Positions 17,280 through 27,613 are shown, numbered from the stretch's first letter. The stretch: DNA of 64,000 nucleotides from Symbiodinium natans (GCA_905221605.1 CAJNDS010000236.1:705501-769500); one strand, 5' to 3'. Numbers and translations: made by a program. The notes: generated from the letters alone by a model not told the origin.

Positions 17280-17351
17280 CCGCTGGCATCATCGTACATT
17301 CCTTGCCAGACCTTTTATTTTGACTCCGAAGCTCCAACTTCCAACTTTTAA
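17280..17351 (+). CDS. candidate exon
   Basis: After TTGTGGTGGCAG it reads PLASSYIPCQTFYFDSEAPT then SNF to TAA. Confidence 0.4.
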   Translation, partial: PLASSYIPCQTFYFDSEAPTSNF

Positions 17352-17447
17352 GACAGAGATGAAGGGACCCCTCTACCCCAAAGCTCCCCTAGCCCTAGGA
17401 ACGCCCACACAACTTGTCTAGGACAGGATGTAGCAGGATTGTGGCAG

Positions 17448-17556
17448 CCACGACGCGCGATGGCGTGAACTTTGTCCTGCCAGAGCTTAGGCCGATAGCA
17501 GCAAAGAGCGCCTCCGTTCTTGGGCTTTTTTTGGGTTATCCGGCTTTACACAGCAC
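17448..17556 (+). CDS. candidate exon
   Basis: After GATTGTGGCAG it reads TTRDGVNFVLPELRPIAAKS then ASVLGLFLGYPALHS and runs into CCCTAAG repeats. Confidence 0.5.
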
Positions 17557-17779
17557 CCTAAGCCCTAAGCCCTAACCGCTAAGCCCGAAGCCCCCGAATG
17601 AAATAAGGTCTTCTGGGGGCCCAGGTAGTGTTTATACCGTTGATGTCTACAGCTCCCGAAAGCTTCTTCAACCTCAGGCTTCGTGCTATGGTGACAAAGC
17701 GGGTGACACATAGGTGTGGTTTTGTTACCTTTGGAAACTTTTGGGGGGGAGGTCTCGCTTGAGCATGGTACGGTATGTG

Positions 17780-17980
17780 CCCATTTCTGTGTGTATATAT
17801 AATGCATTTGTATGTTATGCGATTCATATATATGTATATATATATATATATTCATTTATTTATTTGTTTATTTATTTATGCATATGTATATGTGTATGTG
17901 ATCTGCTGAGCAGGTGTATGTCACAGATAGGGCCGCTCTGACATGTGTATGCGTATGTGTGTGTGTGTGTGTGTGTGCAT
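17780..17980. repeat. AT and GT microsatellites
   Basis: (AT)n at about 17823-17855, TTTA repeats, then (GT)n at about 17955-17978. ORFs here are microsatellite artefacts. Confidence 0.85.
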
Positions 17981-18106
17981 GCTTGCGTTTATGTGCCGCA
18001 TGCACTACTACGTGCACAAGTACATGTGCATGTTCAACTGCATGTTTGCTACCGGACACGTAGACCTGTACGTACATACTTTGTGGGCGCATACCTGCAC
18101 GTGTGC

Positions 18107-18332
18107 GCCTTCACAAATGCAGGGTCCCAAGCTTCGATGGTTCATTTTTGAACCCAACGCGGCCTTTTTCCGGCGATCGATCCCAGCTTACCGCACCGCT
18201 ACACTTCAACCAGGCGTGGGGACCATGGCATCTTCACCTGCAAGAGCTACAAACGGGCTGAGATTGGGCTTTTTGAAACGGGTCAGTTGCGACTTTCCGA
18301 TCGTATGCTGTATAGTCCTTGAGCCGCCGTAG
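18107..18332 (+). CDS. hypothetical ORF
   Basis: Open frame containing GPKLRWFIFEPNAAFFRRSI then PAYRTATLQPGVGTMASSPA to TAG. Protein-like, unrecognised, possibly several exons. Little else was seen in 18333-18900 apart from a weak ORF at 18602-18799. Confidence 0.35.
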
Positions 18333-18920
18333 CCGCGGGAACAAGTTTCGAGGCTGAACTTCCATGGTGTTGATGGCTGCACTTACTTTCACGATTGAGT
18401 CGGCGATCTCATCTTAGGAAGAACCTTCCTTCCTCTTTCAGACTCTTTCGACTCATACAGGGCTACAGCATACCTCACATTCTGGTGCCTAGTACATTCA
18501 AAGTTGAAGCCCGAAGGGCCTACGGAAGCGATACTTTGCAACTTATACCTTGGGACCCGGTGGCCTGGCTTGTTCTAAGGCATTGCTGAGACGAGCCCTG
18601 GTTGTCGTTCTGGGTGTGGCCGTTGTGGCAGGCGCGCACAAGAGTTGTCCAGCAATGTGCAGCCAGTGCCACGTTTTGCTTTCCTGAGCGCAGAGATCAG
18701 GCACGCAGGACGATGCCACCTGCCTCTCGGCAGAGCCTCAGCATGTGCCTTGTTTTCTGGGAAAGGCCAAAGTTTGGGTTGCGTCGAAGATGTGTTTGAC
18801 TAGCGAATTAAATCCCTGCCTAAACCCGAAGGCCCTAAGCCCTACTGTACACCGCGGCCTACACCCCAAAATTTGTGGGTTGCGAGAACCCCTATAGACC
18901 CTAAACCCTAAACCCCCCAG

Positions 18921-19014
18921 ATTCCCTATTGTTGGAAGTGAATGTGGGAGGCCACCTGGAAGTCCAGCGAGAAGACCGACGGCCGCTTTACAGGCACAAC
19001 CAGGTTCAGGCGCC
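18921..19014 (+). CDS. candidate exon
   Basis: It directly follows (CCCTAAA)n and CCCCCCAG. It reads SLLLEVNVGGHLEVQREDRR then PLYRHNQVQAP and stops before a T7/G-rich tract. Confidence 0.55.
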
Positions 19015-19329
19015 CTTTTTTTGGGTGGGGGATTTGGGGGGGGGGGGGCATCGCCAGGGGGGGGCGGGGGTGGGGGGGTTCGCCACGTGAGGAACGACAG
19101 AGACACACAGCCACACACAGCCAGAGATACATATGTCATACATATATATATATAACTTTTTTGTGATGTGAAAGAAAAAGTTGTAGAAGCATTCTACAAG
19201 AGTATCAATTATTGCCACTATAGTAATAGCAGGACATCAACGGAAGCGCAGCTGACACCCCGAAGCTCTTAACTCTGAACAGGCATCACAAGCACAGGGT
19301 CTGGATCGGTTGCATAGGGATCAGACACC

Positions 19330-19548
19330 TTGCTTGCCGCACCTTTTGCTGCACTTTTTGCTGTGCTGTATCGTCGCTTTGTATTGCAGCCTGTCAGTGA
19401 AAGCTTTCACTACATGCAAAGCGTAGAGGCGCAGAGACTTGTGGCGCTGCAGGCGGCGCAGAAGGACCACGGACCTGCGGGACAGCGGCGTGCAACAGCC
19501 CATCCGGCCCATCAGGCCCATCAGGCCAAGAGGCTCAGCACGGTTTAG
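19330..19548 (+). CDS. hypothetical ORF
   Basis: A 72-codon frame whose middle, after CTTTGTATTGCAG at 19387, reads PVSESFHYMQSVEAQRLVAL then QAAQKDHGPAGQRR, ending in His/Pro repeats (AHPAHQAHQAK). Unrecognised. Confidence 0.4.
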   Translation: MLAAPFAALFAVLYRRFVLQPVSESFHYMQSVEAQRLVALQAAQKDHGPAGQRRATAHPAHQAHQAKRLSTV

Positions 19549-20339
19549 AGTTTGCCTTGGGACTTTGTCTTGGTCTCGCGCTATTCATGGGGCGGTTGTC
19601 ACCCTTTAAGTCTTGTCCTCCCAAAGTCCAAAGGTGGGACATGTGGAGGTCGGACATGATGACATTGCAACTTTCTTTTACATCAATACGTGGTCATCTT
19701 GTTGTGCGGTTATATCGATTCTATGTGATTGTGTTTTTCCCATCCATCATGCTTTAAATTCTTTGCATGGGCAGATAAAAGCCATAGAATAGCCCACAGT
19801 TTAGGGTTTAGGGTCCTGAACCCACCCGCAAGTCCATGTTCGCATCGTCGGGTCAGCTCAGGAGGCGGGGAGCCGACACAGTGGCACTGCAGTCAAAGGA
19901 GCGGGGCCAGTGATTTCAGGATGTGCAGCTTGTGGAAAGTTTTCGAGAGTTGCGTGTTTGGGAGTCAGAGACATACTTCATTCTTCATCGTTCATGAAGC
20001 GGGAGGGGGTTGAGCAAGGCCTTGCGAGGATTGTTGGGGTCAACAGCAACAGAGTTGTTTCTTGGGATCAGGCATCGGAGTGTCAGTGCAAGGAAGAGCG
20101 GTTCTTTCTGTGAGAAAATTGGGGTGCGCAGATATATACATACATATATATATATATATAGAGACATACACATACATAAATCATACAAATAATATGTATA
20201 GTCTAATCTAGTTCAGTCATCCTAGTGGTACTACGGGTTGCACTGACCATCTAGCCAAAATTCCCAGGGGTCTTGAACGACCACCCCCCGAAAGAAAGCC
20301 ACACAAAGCAATCAAGGCTGATAAGCCCCTATATAGTTG

Positions 20340-20365
20340 CACTGTATATATATATATATTATACT
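20340..20365. repeat. (TA)n microsatellite
   Basis: TA repeat immediately upstream of the LINE; a second one lies at 20138-20162. Confidence 0.85.
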
Positions 20366-20463
20366 ATATTGCAAGATATTACATAGTCAACACGACCTCG
20401 CAGAACCGCAGAACCAGGTGCAGGATCCAGCGCCGCAAAGCCCTGCAAGCCCTGCAACCTGTA

Positions 20464-22047
20464 TTGTTTCAAGCTGCAGTCCCCAAACTGGCTGCCTTCA
20501 GTTTTTCACCATCGGCCTCCAAACTCACCTTTCACGTGAGTATATGTTACAAGCACGACATTCAAACCCCTCCACGGCACCACCTCCGCGGCGCTTTCTG
20601 GAACACCACAGGCCTGCTGGAAGCAGCCAAGCTACACACCTTGATACACATTATGCGTAAGCATCGCCTTAGCTGGCTGGCGCTCACAGAGACGCACATG
20701 AAGCAGCCTGATCAATTCATGATCGAAGGCTACACCATTACCCACAGCGCCACAGAAGAGTACGACAGCAAAGGCAAGCCCACACAGACCTTCACAGGAG
20801 TCTCCCTCATCACAGCCCCACACCTTACACCCACCATCACAGATCTCACCTGCGTCGACGGCAGATTTCTTCGGTTCACCATCGACACCGTCGAAGCTCC
20901 GCTCAGCATACTGGCGGTTTACGCCCCACACAACCAACGCGAACAGCAATGCCGGGACCAGTTCTGGCAAGCACTCACCACACAGCTCTCCACTCACAGA
21001 GAACGCACCCCCCTTCTAGTGGTGGGAGACTTCAACGCACTAGCCTTAGACGAGCTCGCAGCCATCCCTCACGCCACTGGCCCACATTTCGTCCCAGGCA
21101 AAACTGCCGAGGAAGACGAGCCAGACGATGCTGCAGAAGGCGACACCAACCAGCGACAGTTCCACGACCTCCTGGCCTCACAGGACTACTGCCTCCCACA
21201 GAGCTGGATGCAAAAAGCACCTCGCAATAGACACACCCACAAAAGACCCAACGGCGACCTCGTACAACTCGACCACGCCATTATACACAAAGACTGGCGC
21301 AACATCATCCACGACATCCACACTCTTCCCGGCGCAGCACTCAACAGCAACCACTACTTGGTCAAAGTCGAGCTGCAGCTCCGCACCAAAGAGGCCAAAC
21401 GCACACCCCCCAAACCACGCCACTCCAGAACCCCCACTGCCGCACAGCGGCAAGCCTACAACAACCACATCAAGCAAAACTTGGATGCCATCACCCCTAC
21501 CACAGACTACTCACAACCACCCCCACAGCTCCCACTCCAATCACAACCACATGAGCAATGGCAGAGCCTCCAGGCGGCGACCAAGGAAGCCATTAGCGAC
21601 CACATCCCAACCACCGCGTCCTTCCCCAAACACCCCTGGATCTCACAAGCTACTTGGCAGCTCATACAGCAACGTTCCGCCGCACGCCTCGCTCAGAGAT
21701 TTGATCTTGAGGCCCAACTCCACAAAGACATTAGAAAGCAAGCCCGCAAAGATAAAACCCAGTGGCTAAAGGAGCGACTGGCCGAAAGCGAGGCCACTCT
21801 TGACCCTCGCCAAAAATGGAAGTGGATCAAGAGAGTTCGCTCAGACTACAAGCCCAGACCGGTCTCCATTAGAGACTCACAGGGCAAGCCCACCAGCCTC
21901 TCACAGCAAGCCCAAACCTTCGCAGAATACCTGCGAACACTGGGCAGCTCCACCTACACCTTACACTGGCCCCACAGACCCAATACACCCGGCAGCAGCA
22001 GTGGACCTCTCACCCATCACCACAGCAGAGCTCAACGCAGCACTTAA
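20464..22047 (+). CDS. LINE AP endonuclease region
   Basis: The open frame has 527 codons from a TTG, so the true start is unknown or lost. The endonuclease motifs are in order: FWNTTG (Asn 47), ALTETHM (Glu 76), VYAPHN, VVGDFNAL (Asp 189, Asn 191), LDHAII (Asp 270) and SNHYLV (His 297). The usual SDH before the last His reads SNH, so the Asp of that pair is replaced by Asn, which may weaken cleavage. The enzyme would nick target DNA to prime reverse transcription. From about 21950 the true reading continues in the next frame; the last residues of this ORF are out of frame. Confidence 0.8.
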   Translation: MFQAAVPKLAAFSFSPSASKLTFHVSICYKHDIQTPPRHHLRGAFWNTTGLLEAAKLHTLIHIMRKHRLSWLALTETHMKQPDQFMIEGYTITHSATEEYDSKGKPTQTFTGVSLITAPHLTPTITDLTCVDGRFLRFTIDTVEAPLSILAVYAPHNQREQQCRDQFWQALTTQLSTHRERTPLLVVGDFNALALDELAAIPHATGPHFVPGKTAEEDEPDDAAEGDTNQRQFHDLLASQDYCLPQSWMQKAPRNRHTHKRPNGDLVQLDHAIIHKDWRNIIHDIHTLPGAALNSNHYLVKVELQLRTKEAKRTPPKPRHSRTPTAAQRQAYNNHIKQNLDAITPTTDYSQPPPQLPLQSQPHEQWQSLQAATKEAISDHIPTTASFPKHPWISQATWQLIQQRSAARLAQRFDLEAQLHKDIRKQARKDKTQWLKERLAESEATLDPRQKWKWIKRVRSDYKPRPVSIRDSQGKPTSLSQQAQTFAEYLRTLGSSTYTLHWPHRPNTPGSSSGPLTHHHSRAQRST

Positions 22048-23698
22048 AGAGCTGGCGCACAACAAAGCAGCAGGCCCCGACAGCATTCCTGCTGAAGCAT
22101 GGCAGTGGTTAGACGACCATAACCAAGAGGCTCTCTTGCGGGTCCTCAACCAAGCCCTGCTCACAGCCACCATCCCGGATGACTGGCACCATGCAATTGT
22201 AGTCGAAATCTACAAAGGCAAAGGTCCCCTCACTGACCCTGCCAGCTACCGCCCCATCTCACTTTTGAACACATCCTACAAACTTTTCGCCAAGATCATT
22301 CACACCAGACTCCAAGCAGCCCTGGACGACAGGCTCAGGGAAACCCAATACGGGTTTAGGGCGACGCGCTCAACATCCCAGCCAATTCACATCGTCCGCC
22401 GTCTCATTGAACGTGCGGAGGCCACAGGACAAACACTTTACACCATCTTTCTCGACTGGGAGAAAGCATTCGACAAGATACACCCGGACGCCCTCCTCAC
22501 AGCGTTGTCACGCTACGGCGTCCCACCACATCTCACAGCCCTCATCAACAACATCTACACCTCACCACAATTCACAGTGGCGGCGGCTGGGAAGCAAAGC
22601 ACCAGGGAGCAAGCCAGCGCGGGCATTCGTCAAGGATGCCCGCTCTCACCATACCTGTTTCTCATAGTTCACGGTATGGTTATGCACGATGTGGACCGGG
22701 AACTCACAGCTCACGGCGGGTCTCTTCCATGGCTGTACAGCCAAAACCAGCCCTTCTACGACCTCGCTTATGCGGACGACACAGCACTCATCGCAAGCAC
22801 AGCTCACAGAGCAGAACAGCTGCTCCACATCCTGCAGCGGATTGCGGCTCACAGCAACCTCCACCTGAACCTCAAGAAGTGCGTGTTACTACGCTCCCCC
22901 ACTTCACAGAACACAGTCCACTTTCACAACGGCGCCCCCCTCACTATTGAGCAGCACGCCAAATACCTTGGCGTCACAATTAGCAGCGACGGGTCTTCTC
23001 ACAAAGACGTTCTCACACGTGTCGCCAAAGCCCGCAAGCACTTTAACTCTCTGCACCAGTTCTGGCGCAACACCGACCTCACACTGAAGTGGAAGTTACG
23101 CATTTACAATGCGGTCTTCATTCCGCTCGTAACATACGGGTTGGAATCAGCAGCGCTCACAAAAGGCGATCTCAACAGACTCGAAGCTTTCCACTCACAG
23201 AGTCTTCGAAAGATCCTCCACTTCAAAAGCACTTACTACACGGAGGTGCTCAACCCCACAGCCCGCACATACACCAACCAAGAGGTGAGAACACTCACCT
23301 CACAGCCTCCACTCACTCACCACATCCACAAAGCACAGCTGAAACTTTTCGGGCACATTCTTCGATCCCATCCGAACAGTATAGAACGGAACTGCTGCTT
23401 CACTAGCGCTTTTCAGTACAGAGGTGGTATGGTTGGTGCTGGCCTAAGGCCAGGCAGGAGGAGAGTTCAATGGAGAACAGTGCACTACAATTCTTTGGCA
23501 CTGGCTTTTAAAGTCCTCCAGACCCCCTGCCACTCGCAGCCCTACCTTCCCATACTCTTATCTACAAGCTCACAGAGCTGCTGTAGGCCGCCACTTTTGG
23601 AGTACCCTAGTGAGGTTGCCAACGTGCAAGACACTCCTAGAAGCACACTCCTGCACAGTCTTCTCACAGCCTTGAGTTTTCTGCGGAGTTGCTGCTGA
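21800..23698 (+). CDS. LINE reverse transcriptase
   Basis: The 632-codon frame is meaningful only from about residue 60. RT motifs: LKELAHNKAAGPDSIPAEAW, SYRPISLLNTSYKL, the first catalytic Asp at 219 in FLDWEKAFDKI, GIRQGCPLSPYLF at 275-287, and YADD at 324-327. After the thumb region it has LKLFGHILRSHPNSIER and RRRVQW, typical of LINE C-termini; no CCHC knuckle or RNase H was seen. No internal stops were found. Confidence 0.85.
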   Translation: MTLAKNGSGSREFAQTTSPDRSPLETHRASPPASHSKPKPSQNTCEHWAAPPTPYTGPTDPIHPAAAVDLSPITTAELNAALKELAHNKAAGPDSIPAEAWQWLDDHNQEALLRVLNQALLTATIPDDWHHAIVVEIYKGKGPLTDPASYRPISLLNTSYKLFAKIIHTRLQAALDDRLRETQYGFRATRSTSQPIHIVRRLIERAEATGQTLYTIFLDWEKAFDKIHPDALLTALSRYGVPPHLTALINNIYTSPQFTVAAAGKQSTREQASAGIRQGCPLSPYLFLIVHGMVMHDVDRELTAHGGSLPWLYSQNQPFYDLAYADDTALIASTAHRAEQLLHILQRIAAHSNLHLNLKKCVLLRSPTSQNTVHFHNGAPLTIEQHAKYLGVTISSDGSSHKDVLTRVAKARKHFNSLHQFWRNTDLTLKWKLRIYNAVFIPLVTYGLESAALTKGDLNRLEAFHSQSLRKILHFKSTYYTEVLNPTARTYTNQEVRTLTSQPPLTHHIHKAQLKLFGHILRSHPNSIERNCCFTSAFQYRGGMVGAGLRPGRRRVQWRTVHYNSLALAFKVLQTPCHSQPYLPILLSTSSQSCCRPPLLEYPSEVANVQDTPRSTLLHSLLTALSFLRSCC

Positions 23699-23793
23699 GC
23701 GAGTTGCATAGGGCCGCCCAAAAATATGTTGATACCCTCATCTTGGGTGGTGTGCGCACGACATCTCTGGAATTCTGAACCCACACGCCCAAG

Positions 23794-23925
23794 AAGCTCA
23801 TGGAGGCTTCGGGCCATCGGAATCAGACTTTTGCCGTCACCACCCGCATCTACCGTGCCGAGCTGCCCTACCTGAGACTCTGCCTGCAGCAAATCGCGGT
23901 CTTGGAGCTCGAAGGTGCGGCCTAA
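23794..23925 (+). CDS. candidate exon
   Basis: It reads LMEASGHRNQTFAVTTRIYR then AELPYLRLCLQQIAVLELEG to TAA and abuts (TTTAGGG)n. Unrecognised. Confidence 0.5.
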   Translation, partial: KLMEASGHRNQTFAVTTRIYRAELPYLRLCLQQIAVLELEGAA

Positions 23926-23979
23926 GGGTTTAGGGGTTTGGGGTTTGGGGGTTTAGGGTTTAGGGTTTAGGGTTTAGGG
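23924..23979 (+). repeat. telomeric array (TTTAGGG)n
   Basis: About seven units with TTTGGGG variants. Confidence 0.9.
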
Positions 23980-24062
23980 TATTGGTGAGTGTATAGAAGG
24001 TTCCTTTTTAAGATTGGCGAGTGTATATATTGGGTGTCCTTTTGGGGGGTACAAGAAGTATA
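23980..24062 (+). repeat. dispersed 80-bp repeat, copy 2
   Basis: Same blocks as 1058-1140: GGTGAGTGTAT, GGTTCCT, GCGAGTGTAT, GGTGTCC. Here it directly follows a telomeric array. Confidence 0.6.
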
Positions 24063-24697
24063 TGCCCTACTTCATATGTATCAGCAGCTAAGGAAGCCTT
24101 TCCTGAGCCACTACATCAACCGGCTGTTGCTCGGCTTTGGTCCAGAACTCCTGTAACCAAACACAGAGAACTACGAAGCGAATCATTTATTGACTACTGA
24201 AGTCAGAATTCTTCAATGTGTAAGCTCGTTAGAAGTGCAGATAAAACCATTGTATGGTGGCATGAGCACAAGGTGAGCAACACAGTATAGTGGGATGACA
24301 TGATAGAGCTTCAGAAGCGAACCAGAAGCATAGACAGAATAACATCCACGTGACATTCTCTAAACCAACAATTAAAGACTGCAGGTCCAATCCAAAGAGC
24401 TAAAGATGACCAACCATAAGAACATAGTTCTAGGAGACGTGAGTTCCAGTCCGCGAAAGGCCACACACAGTCACCGAACAGATCGTTAGAATATGAGTTA
24501 CGATCTCTGGGAGCATGATGCCCTTTACCAGGGTGCTCCCAAAAAAAAACATGCCGGCAGGGTACTAGCATGCCACTTTCACCTTCCGCTCTGGCTCAGG
24601 GTCCATATAGGGTTTATGGTTTCTAGGGGTGCACATTCTTGAGCCCATAGACTTAGTGTAGGGCACCCCACTCAGCAGTAAACCGCCGCTCTCTTCC
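24063..24697. other. no gene seen
   Basis: AT-richer, stop-dense sequence without recognised repeats. Confidence 0.4.
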
Positions 24698-24698
24698 T

Positions 24699-24750
24699 AG
24701 ACCCTAAACCCTAACCACAAAACCCTAAACCCTAAGCCCTAAACCCTAAG
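24699..24750 (-). repeat. telomeric array (CCCTAAA)n
   Basis: Seven units including CCCTAACC and CCCTAAG, directly before an exon. Confidence 0.9.
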
Positions 24751-24841
24751 GTCGGCCAATCGAGTCTATCTCTTCTGTACCAACCCGGATGAGCAGAAGC
24801 TGATTGCCCAGAAGGCCGCTTCCCTCGCATGGATGGCCTAG
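24751..24841 (+). CDS. candidate exon
   Basis: It directly follows CCCTAAG and reads SANRVYLFCTNPDEQKLIAQ then KAASLAWMA to TAG. Confidence 0.55.
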
Positions 24842-25247
24842 CGGCGTGATGCCTTCCTTATCGAGCAAGTCGCCTCTGTGGAATTGTTGTGTTGTGATCT
24901 CCCTTTTTGGGGTTGAAGAGGGATATCTCAGAGGGCTGAAATCTTCAAGGGCCGGGCGGCCGTACGCCTTAGCTTTGGAATCCATAGAAACAGCGCCACC
25001 GCCATTCTGGCGATCGAATTCGAGCTTCGCGGCCGGACGGCTCAGCGTGCCGGCCCTGCATTGAGTGTTTAATTCGTCTGACTGAAGGTGACTTTGGATC
25101 TATCGGAAATTTAGTCCGGTTTGGACCTCACATTCACGACCAGACCATGCGCTTCTAGGTCAATGGCCTGGGCTTCAAGAAGCAGGCGTGAGAGCTTGAT
25201 GCCCCCCCCTCCCTATCCTCAAGATCAAAGATCGCGACTTGGAATAG

Positions 25248-25341
25248 TCCGAACTGCACTGTTGACTTGGACCTCCTGCAAACTCTGAGTCTCAAGAGTC
25301 ACGCGCCTCAGATCAAAGTCCTCCCTATTAGGAAACTCTAA
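25248..25341 (+). CDS. candidate exon
   Basis: It reads PNCTVDLDLLQTLSLKSHAP then QIKVLPIRKL to TAA at the edge of a telomeric array. Confidence 0.5.
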
Positions 25342-25462
25342 ACCGAAACCCTAAACCCTAAACCCTAAACCTTATAAACCCTAAACCTTATAAACCCTAA
25401 ACCTTATAAACCCTAAACCCTAAACCAAAAACCCTAAACCCTAAACCCTAAACCCTAAACCT
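25337..25462 (-). repeat. telomeric array with CCTTATAAA variants
   Basis: About 17 units; an 18-bp higher-order unit (CCCTAAACCTTATAAA) is repeated three times. Confidence 0.9.
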
Positions 25463-25477
25463 ATCCACCCCCTGAAG

Positions 25478-25521
25478 GTCACCTTCCTCGATTCAAAAGA
25501 CCCGCAGAAGCTCCTCGGCTG
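25478..25521 (+). CDS. candidate exon
   Basis: After CCCCCTGAAG it reads VTFLDSKDPQKLLG, just downstream of a telomeric array. Confidence 0.4.
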
Positions 25522-25569
25522 CCACGCACAAAGCCCTGCTTCGTTTCAATGGTTTCGGCATCATGGTAG

Positions 25570-25614
25570 CCCTAAACCCTAAACCCTAAACCCTAAACCC
25601 TAAACCCTAAACCC
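25570..25614 (-). repeat. telomeric array (CCCTAAA)n
   Basis: Six perfect units directly before an ATG. Confidence 0.9.
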
Positions 25615-25854
25615 ATGGCAGAGACTTGCCGAATCTCTGAATGCCTTGGCAAGTGTCTGAGAACCCAGGCTGCAGAAGTTGAACTACTCCGCGGCTTCCT
25701 CCGAGTTGGCATGAAAGGGTTCTTGGTGGGGGGGCACTTCGGATTGGGTTGCGGACGATGGTCCACTTGTCTTGCGGCTCCGGTCGTACTAGGGGAGTGC
25801 TCTGGCACTCATGACATGGCCCCCCATGGTTTCTATAGCCCCCTTTGGGAATGA
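25615..25854 (+). CDS. hypothetical ORF
   Basis: The ATG directly follows the array. It begins MAETCRISECLGKCLRTQAA then EVELLRGFLRVGMK. The C-terminal third is Gly-rich and may be intron read-through. Confidence 0.4.
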   Translation: MAETCRISECLGKCLRTQAAEVELLRGFLRVGMKGFLVGGHFGLGCGRWSTCLAAPVVLGECSGTHDMAPHGFYSPLWE

Positions 25855-26126
25855 GCTGTTTGTGTTTGTTTATGTAAAACGCAAGGGAGTATCAGTAATA
25901 TGTTTTTTTTCTACTAGGGTTGTAAGGGGAGTATAGGTAGGTTTCTTTCTAGAGATCCTTCCGAGCTAGGATAGCTACATTTCGTCTTATGCCCCTGTTT
26001 TGTTTATGTCGAGCGCAAGTGAAGGAAGGCGGAACCACAGAAGTAGCAAAGAGAAGCCTGCAGAAAGATCAAGCGCAGCTACAATAGATGCCTGAGACGA
26101 CGTCAAAGAAGTTTCGTAGCTGACAG

Positions 26127-26171
26127 CATTGGCAACTGGTCGGATCTCGACAAGAGCAACGAAGAAATCAA
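26127..26171 (+). CDS. candidate exon
   Basis: After AGCTGACAG it reads IGNWSDLDKSNEEIK, followed by GTAAAT. Confidence 0.5.
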
Positions 26172-26251
26172 GTAAATAGACTAGTACTAGGGTTTAGGGT
26201 TTAGCATAAGTAAGTATAACCCATCGAACAAGTAATCCCAGGCAGTCTCAG

Positions 26252-26295
26252 AAGATTGGATCATCGATGTGGACCTGCAGCTGCCCTTTAGTGCT
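26252..26295 (+). CDS. candidate exon
   Basis: After CAGGCAGTCTCAG it reads DWIIDVDLQLPFSA to TAA. Confidence 0.45.
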
Positions 26296-26798
26296 TAAGG
26301 GTTTGGGGTTTCGGGTATAGGGTTTTGCTTTAAGGCTTTAGGGCAACATGAAAAGTGAGTCAGAAGATAGAGTGTGAGAACTCACCCTTGGGAAGTGGTG
26401 CATTCGCAACAGCAGACACACGGGTACTGGAGCCCAAGCCCGAGATTCGTGCCATAGTCTCAATCGGACCGGTACACACGCCGTCAGGGTGGCCCCCGCT
26501 CGGGAGCTAGGCGTTCAGGAAGGAAGAAAGGAAGCAAGGAAGGAGTTTGGATGTAGAGAGACAGAAGGTGGGAGAGGGAGGGGAGAGCGCTCCAGGTAAG
26601 AGAGATGGTTGCCTTACCATGAGGCCTTTAACAATTCGGCAAGATGCAAACGCATTCATGATCGACCTAAAGCACCCTCGCCTGAATAGTGCTTCCCCTC
26701 ATCAGCCAATGCATGCAGCCAATGTATGGCCATGGCTATCAATTGCTGTGAAGCGTTTGCCTGGAACATGAGCTGACATATTCATATTTGACATCTGA

Positions 26799-26881
26799 CG
26801 GTGGGAGGATGTGGACGAGTTCTTGCGACCGCCGGAGTTCAGCTTGCAGAAGATTGTGGATTCTGAGCCAGATGCAGACAT
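26799..26881 (+). CDS. exon b2, copy 2 (PDAD exon)
   Basis: It reads EDVDEFLRPPEFSLQKIVDS then EPDADM. Ending it at ACAT|GTCCCT and joining to 26971 keeps the frame (PDADMFELQW). A stop follows at 26895 if unspliced. Confidence 0.6.
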
Positions 26882-26970
26882 GTCCCTGAGCACTTGAATC
26901 GTAGGTTTGGGAAAGATGCCTCGGACAGTTGCCGCCGCAAGTTGTCTTTGCGAGTGTGCATGCTTTTCAG

Positions 26971-27061
26971 GTTTGAGCTCCAATGGCTCTGCTATCCCAG
27001 TGACACGACGCACAAGGTCGCAAGGCCACGCTGCCCCACAAGCCACCACGACACCCCTCAA
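26971..27061 (+). CDS. exon c2, copy 2 (CYPSD exon)
   Basis: It is bracketed by the acceptor GCATGCTTTTCAG and the donor CCTCAA|GTGAGT. It reads FELQWLCYPSDTTHKVARPR then CPTSHHDTPQ. One of the best-supported exons in the window. Confidence 0.65.
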
Positions 27062-27069
27062 GTGAGTTC

Positions 27070-27160
27070 CTGATATTGGGCTATTCTACCCTATAACCCC
27101 TTAAAAGGCCCTTTATAGGCTTCATTATGGGGATTTTAAGGCCTAATAGCCCATCCTGGT
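27070..27160. repeat. foldback element, family C
   Basis: Imperfect inverted ends TTGGGCTATTC and TAATAGCCCATCC. It fills about half of the intron 27062-27237. The right half reappears at 33434-33490. Confidence 0.6.
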
Positions 27161-27237
27161 ACTGGGAGTGCTTACGGATTGGTTTTCACGTATTCTGATT
27201 CGCAAGCTTGGCTCTACATAGGTCGCTGGTTGGACAG

Positions 27238-27320
27238 ATCCCGGCTCCAAAAAGCCAAAATCCTCCAATCATGCCGCCAGGCCATATCCTCTGCCATGTG
27301 TGGGGCACCTTAGCTTACGG
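27238..27320 (+). CDS. candidate exon after c2
   Basis: After GGTTGGACAG the phase-compatible frame reads IPAPKSQNPPIMPPGHILCH then VWGTLAYG. A second frame (LQKAKILQSCRQAISSAMCG) also looks protein-like, so the choice rests on phase only. Confidence 0.4.
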
Positions 27321-27551
27321 ATTTAAAGGCAAGGGAAGGGTGCCGTTGAGAATTTGGGATGATTTGGGATGGCGGCTTGGCATACGTAAAGAGCACGTGC
27401 TTGAGTGCAAGTGTGTATCTCTCCCTTATCCGAGTTTTGTCTACTTCTGCGTTTCAAGCAAACCCATGCATACAAGTACTGCGTGAGCACCAATGAACTC
27501 GAAATGCTGCGGCATTCTTGGGATGACAAAGTTCAACTTGAGCATTGGCAG

Positions 27552-27613
27552 GGATCGTCACACTCCTTATGCAGCTGAGTTTTCGTTATGGAGACAGGCC
27601 GCATCCGAAATGA
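27552..27613 (+). CDS. candidate exon e2, copy 2
   Basis: After GCATTGGCAG it reads DRHTPYAAEFSLWRQAASEM. Possible match to exon e through EF(S/A). Confidence 0.45.

Larger units (their letters stand above)
20366..23750 (+). mobile_element. LINE retrotransposon, frameshifted
   Basis: A non-LTR element with an AP-type endonuclease in one frame (to 22047) and a reverse transcriptase in the next (to 23698). The edges are approximate: I found no poly-A tail, target duplication or 5' ORF1. Length and domain order match single-ORF LINEs. The coding strand is strikingly rich in C and A with many CTCACA and CACAG motifs, unlike its surroundings, so it probably came in as a block. The single frame change suggests a young but inactive copy, or an assembly error. 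Confidence 0.85.

Noticed and set aside
26702-27061. 119-codon minus-strand ORF
   Set aside because: It is antisense to exons b2 and c2, which have paralogues and splice signals.
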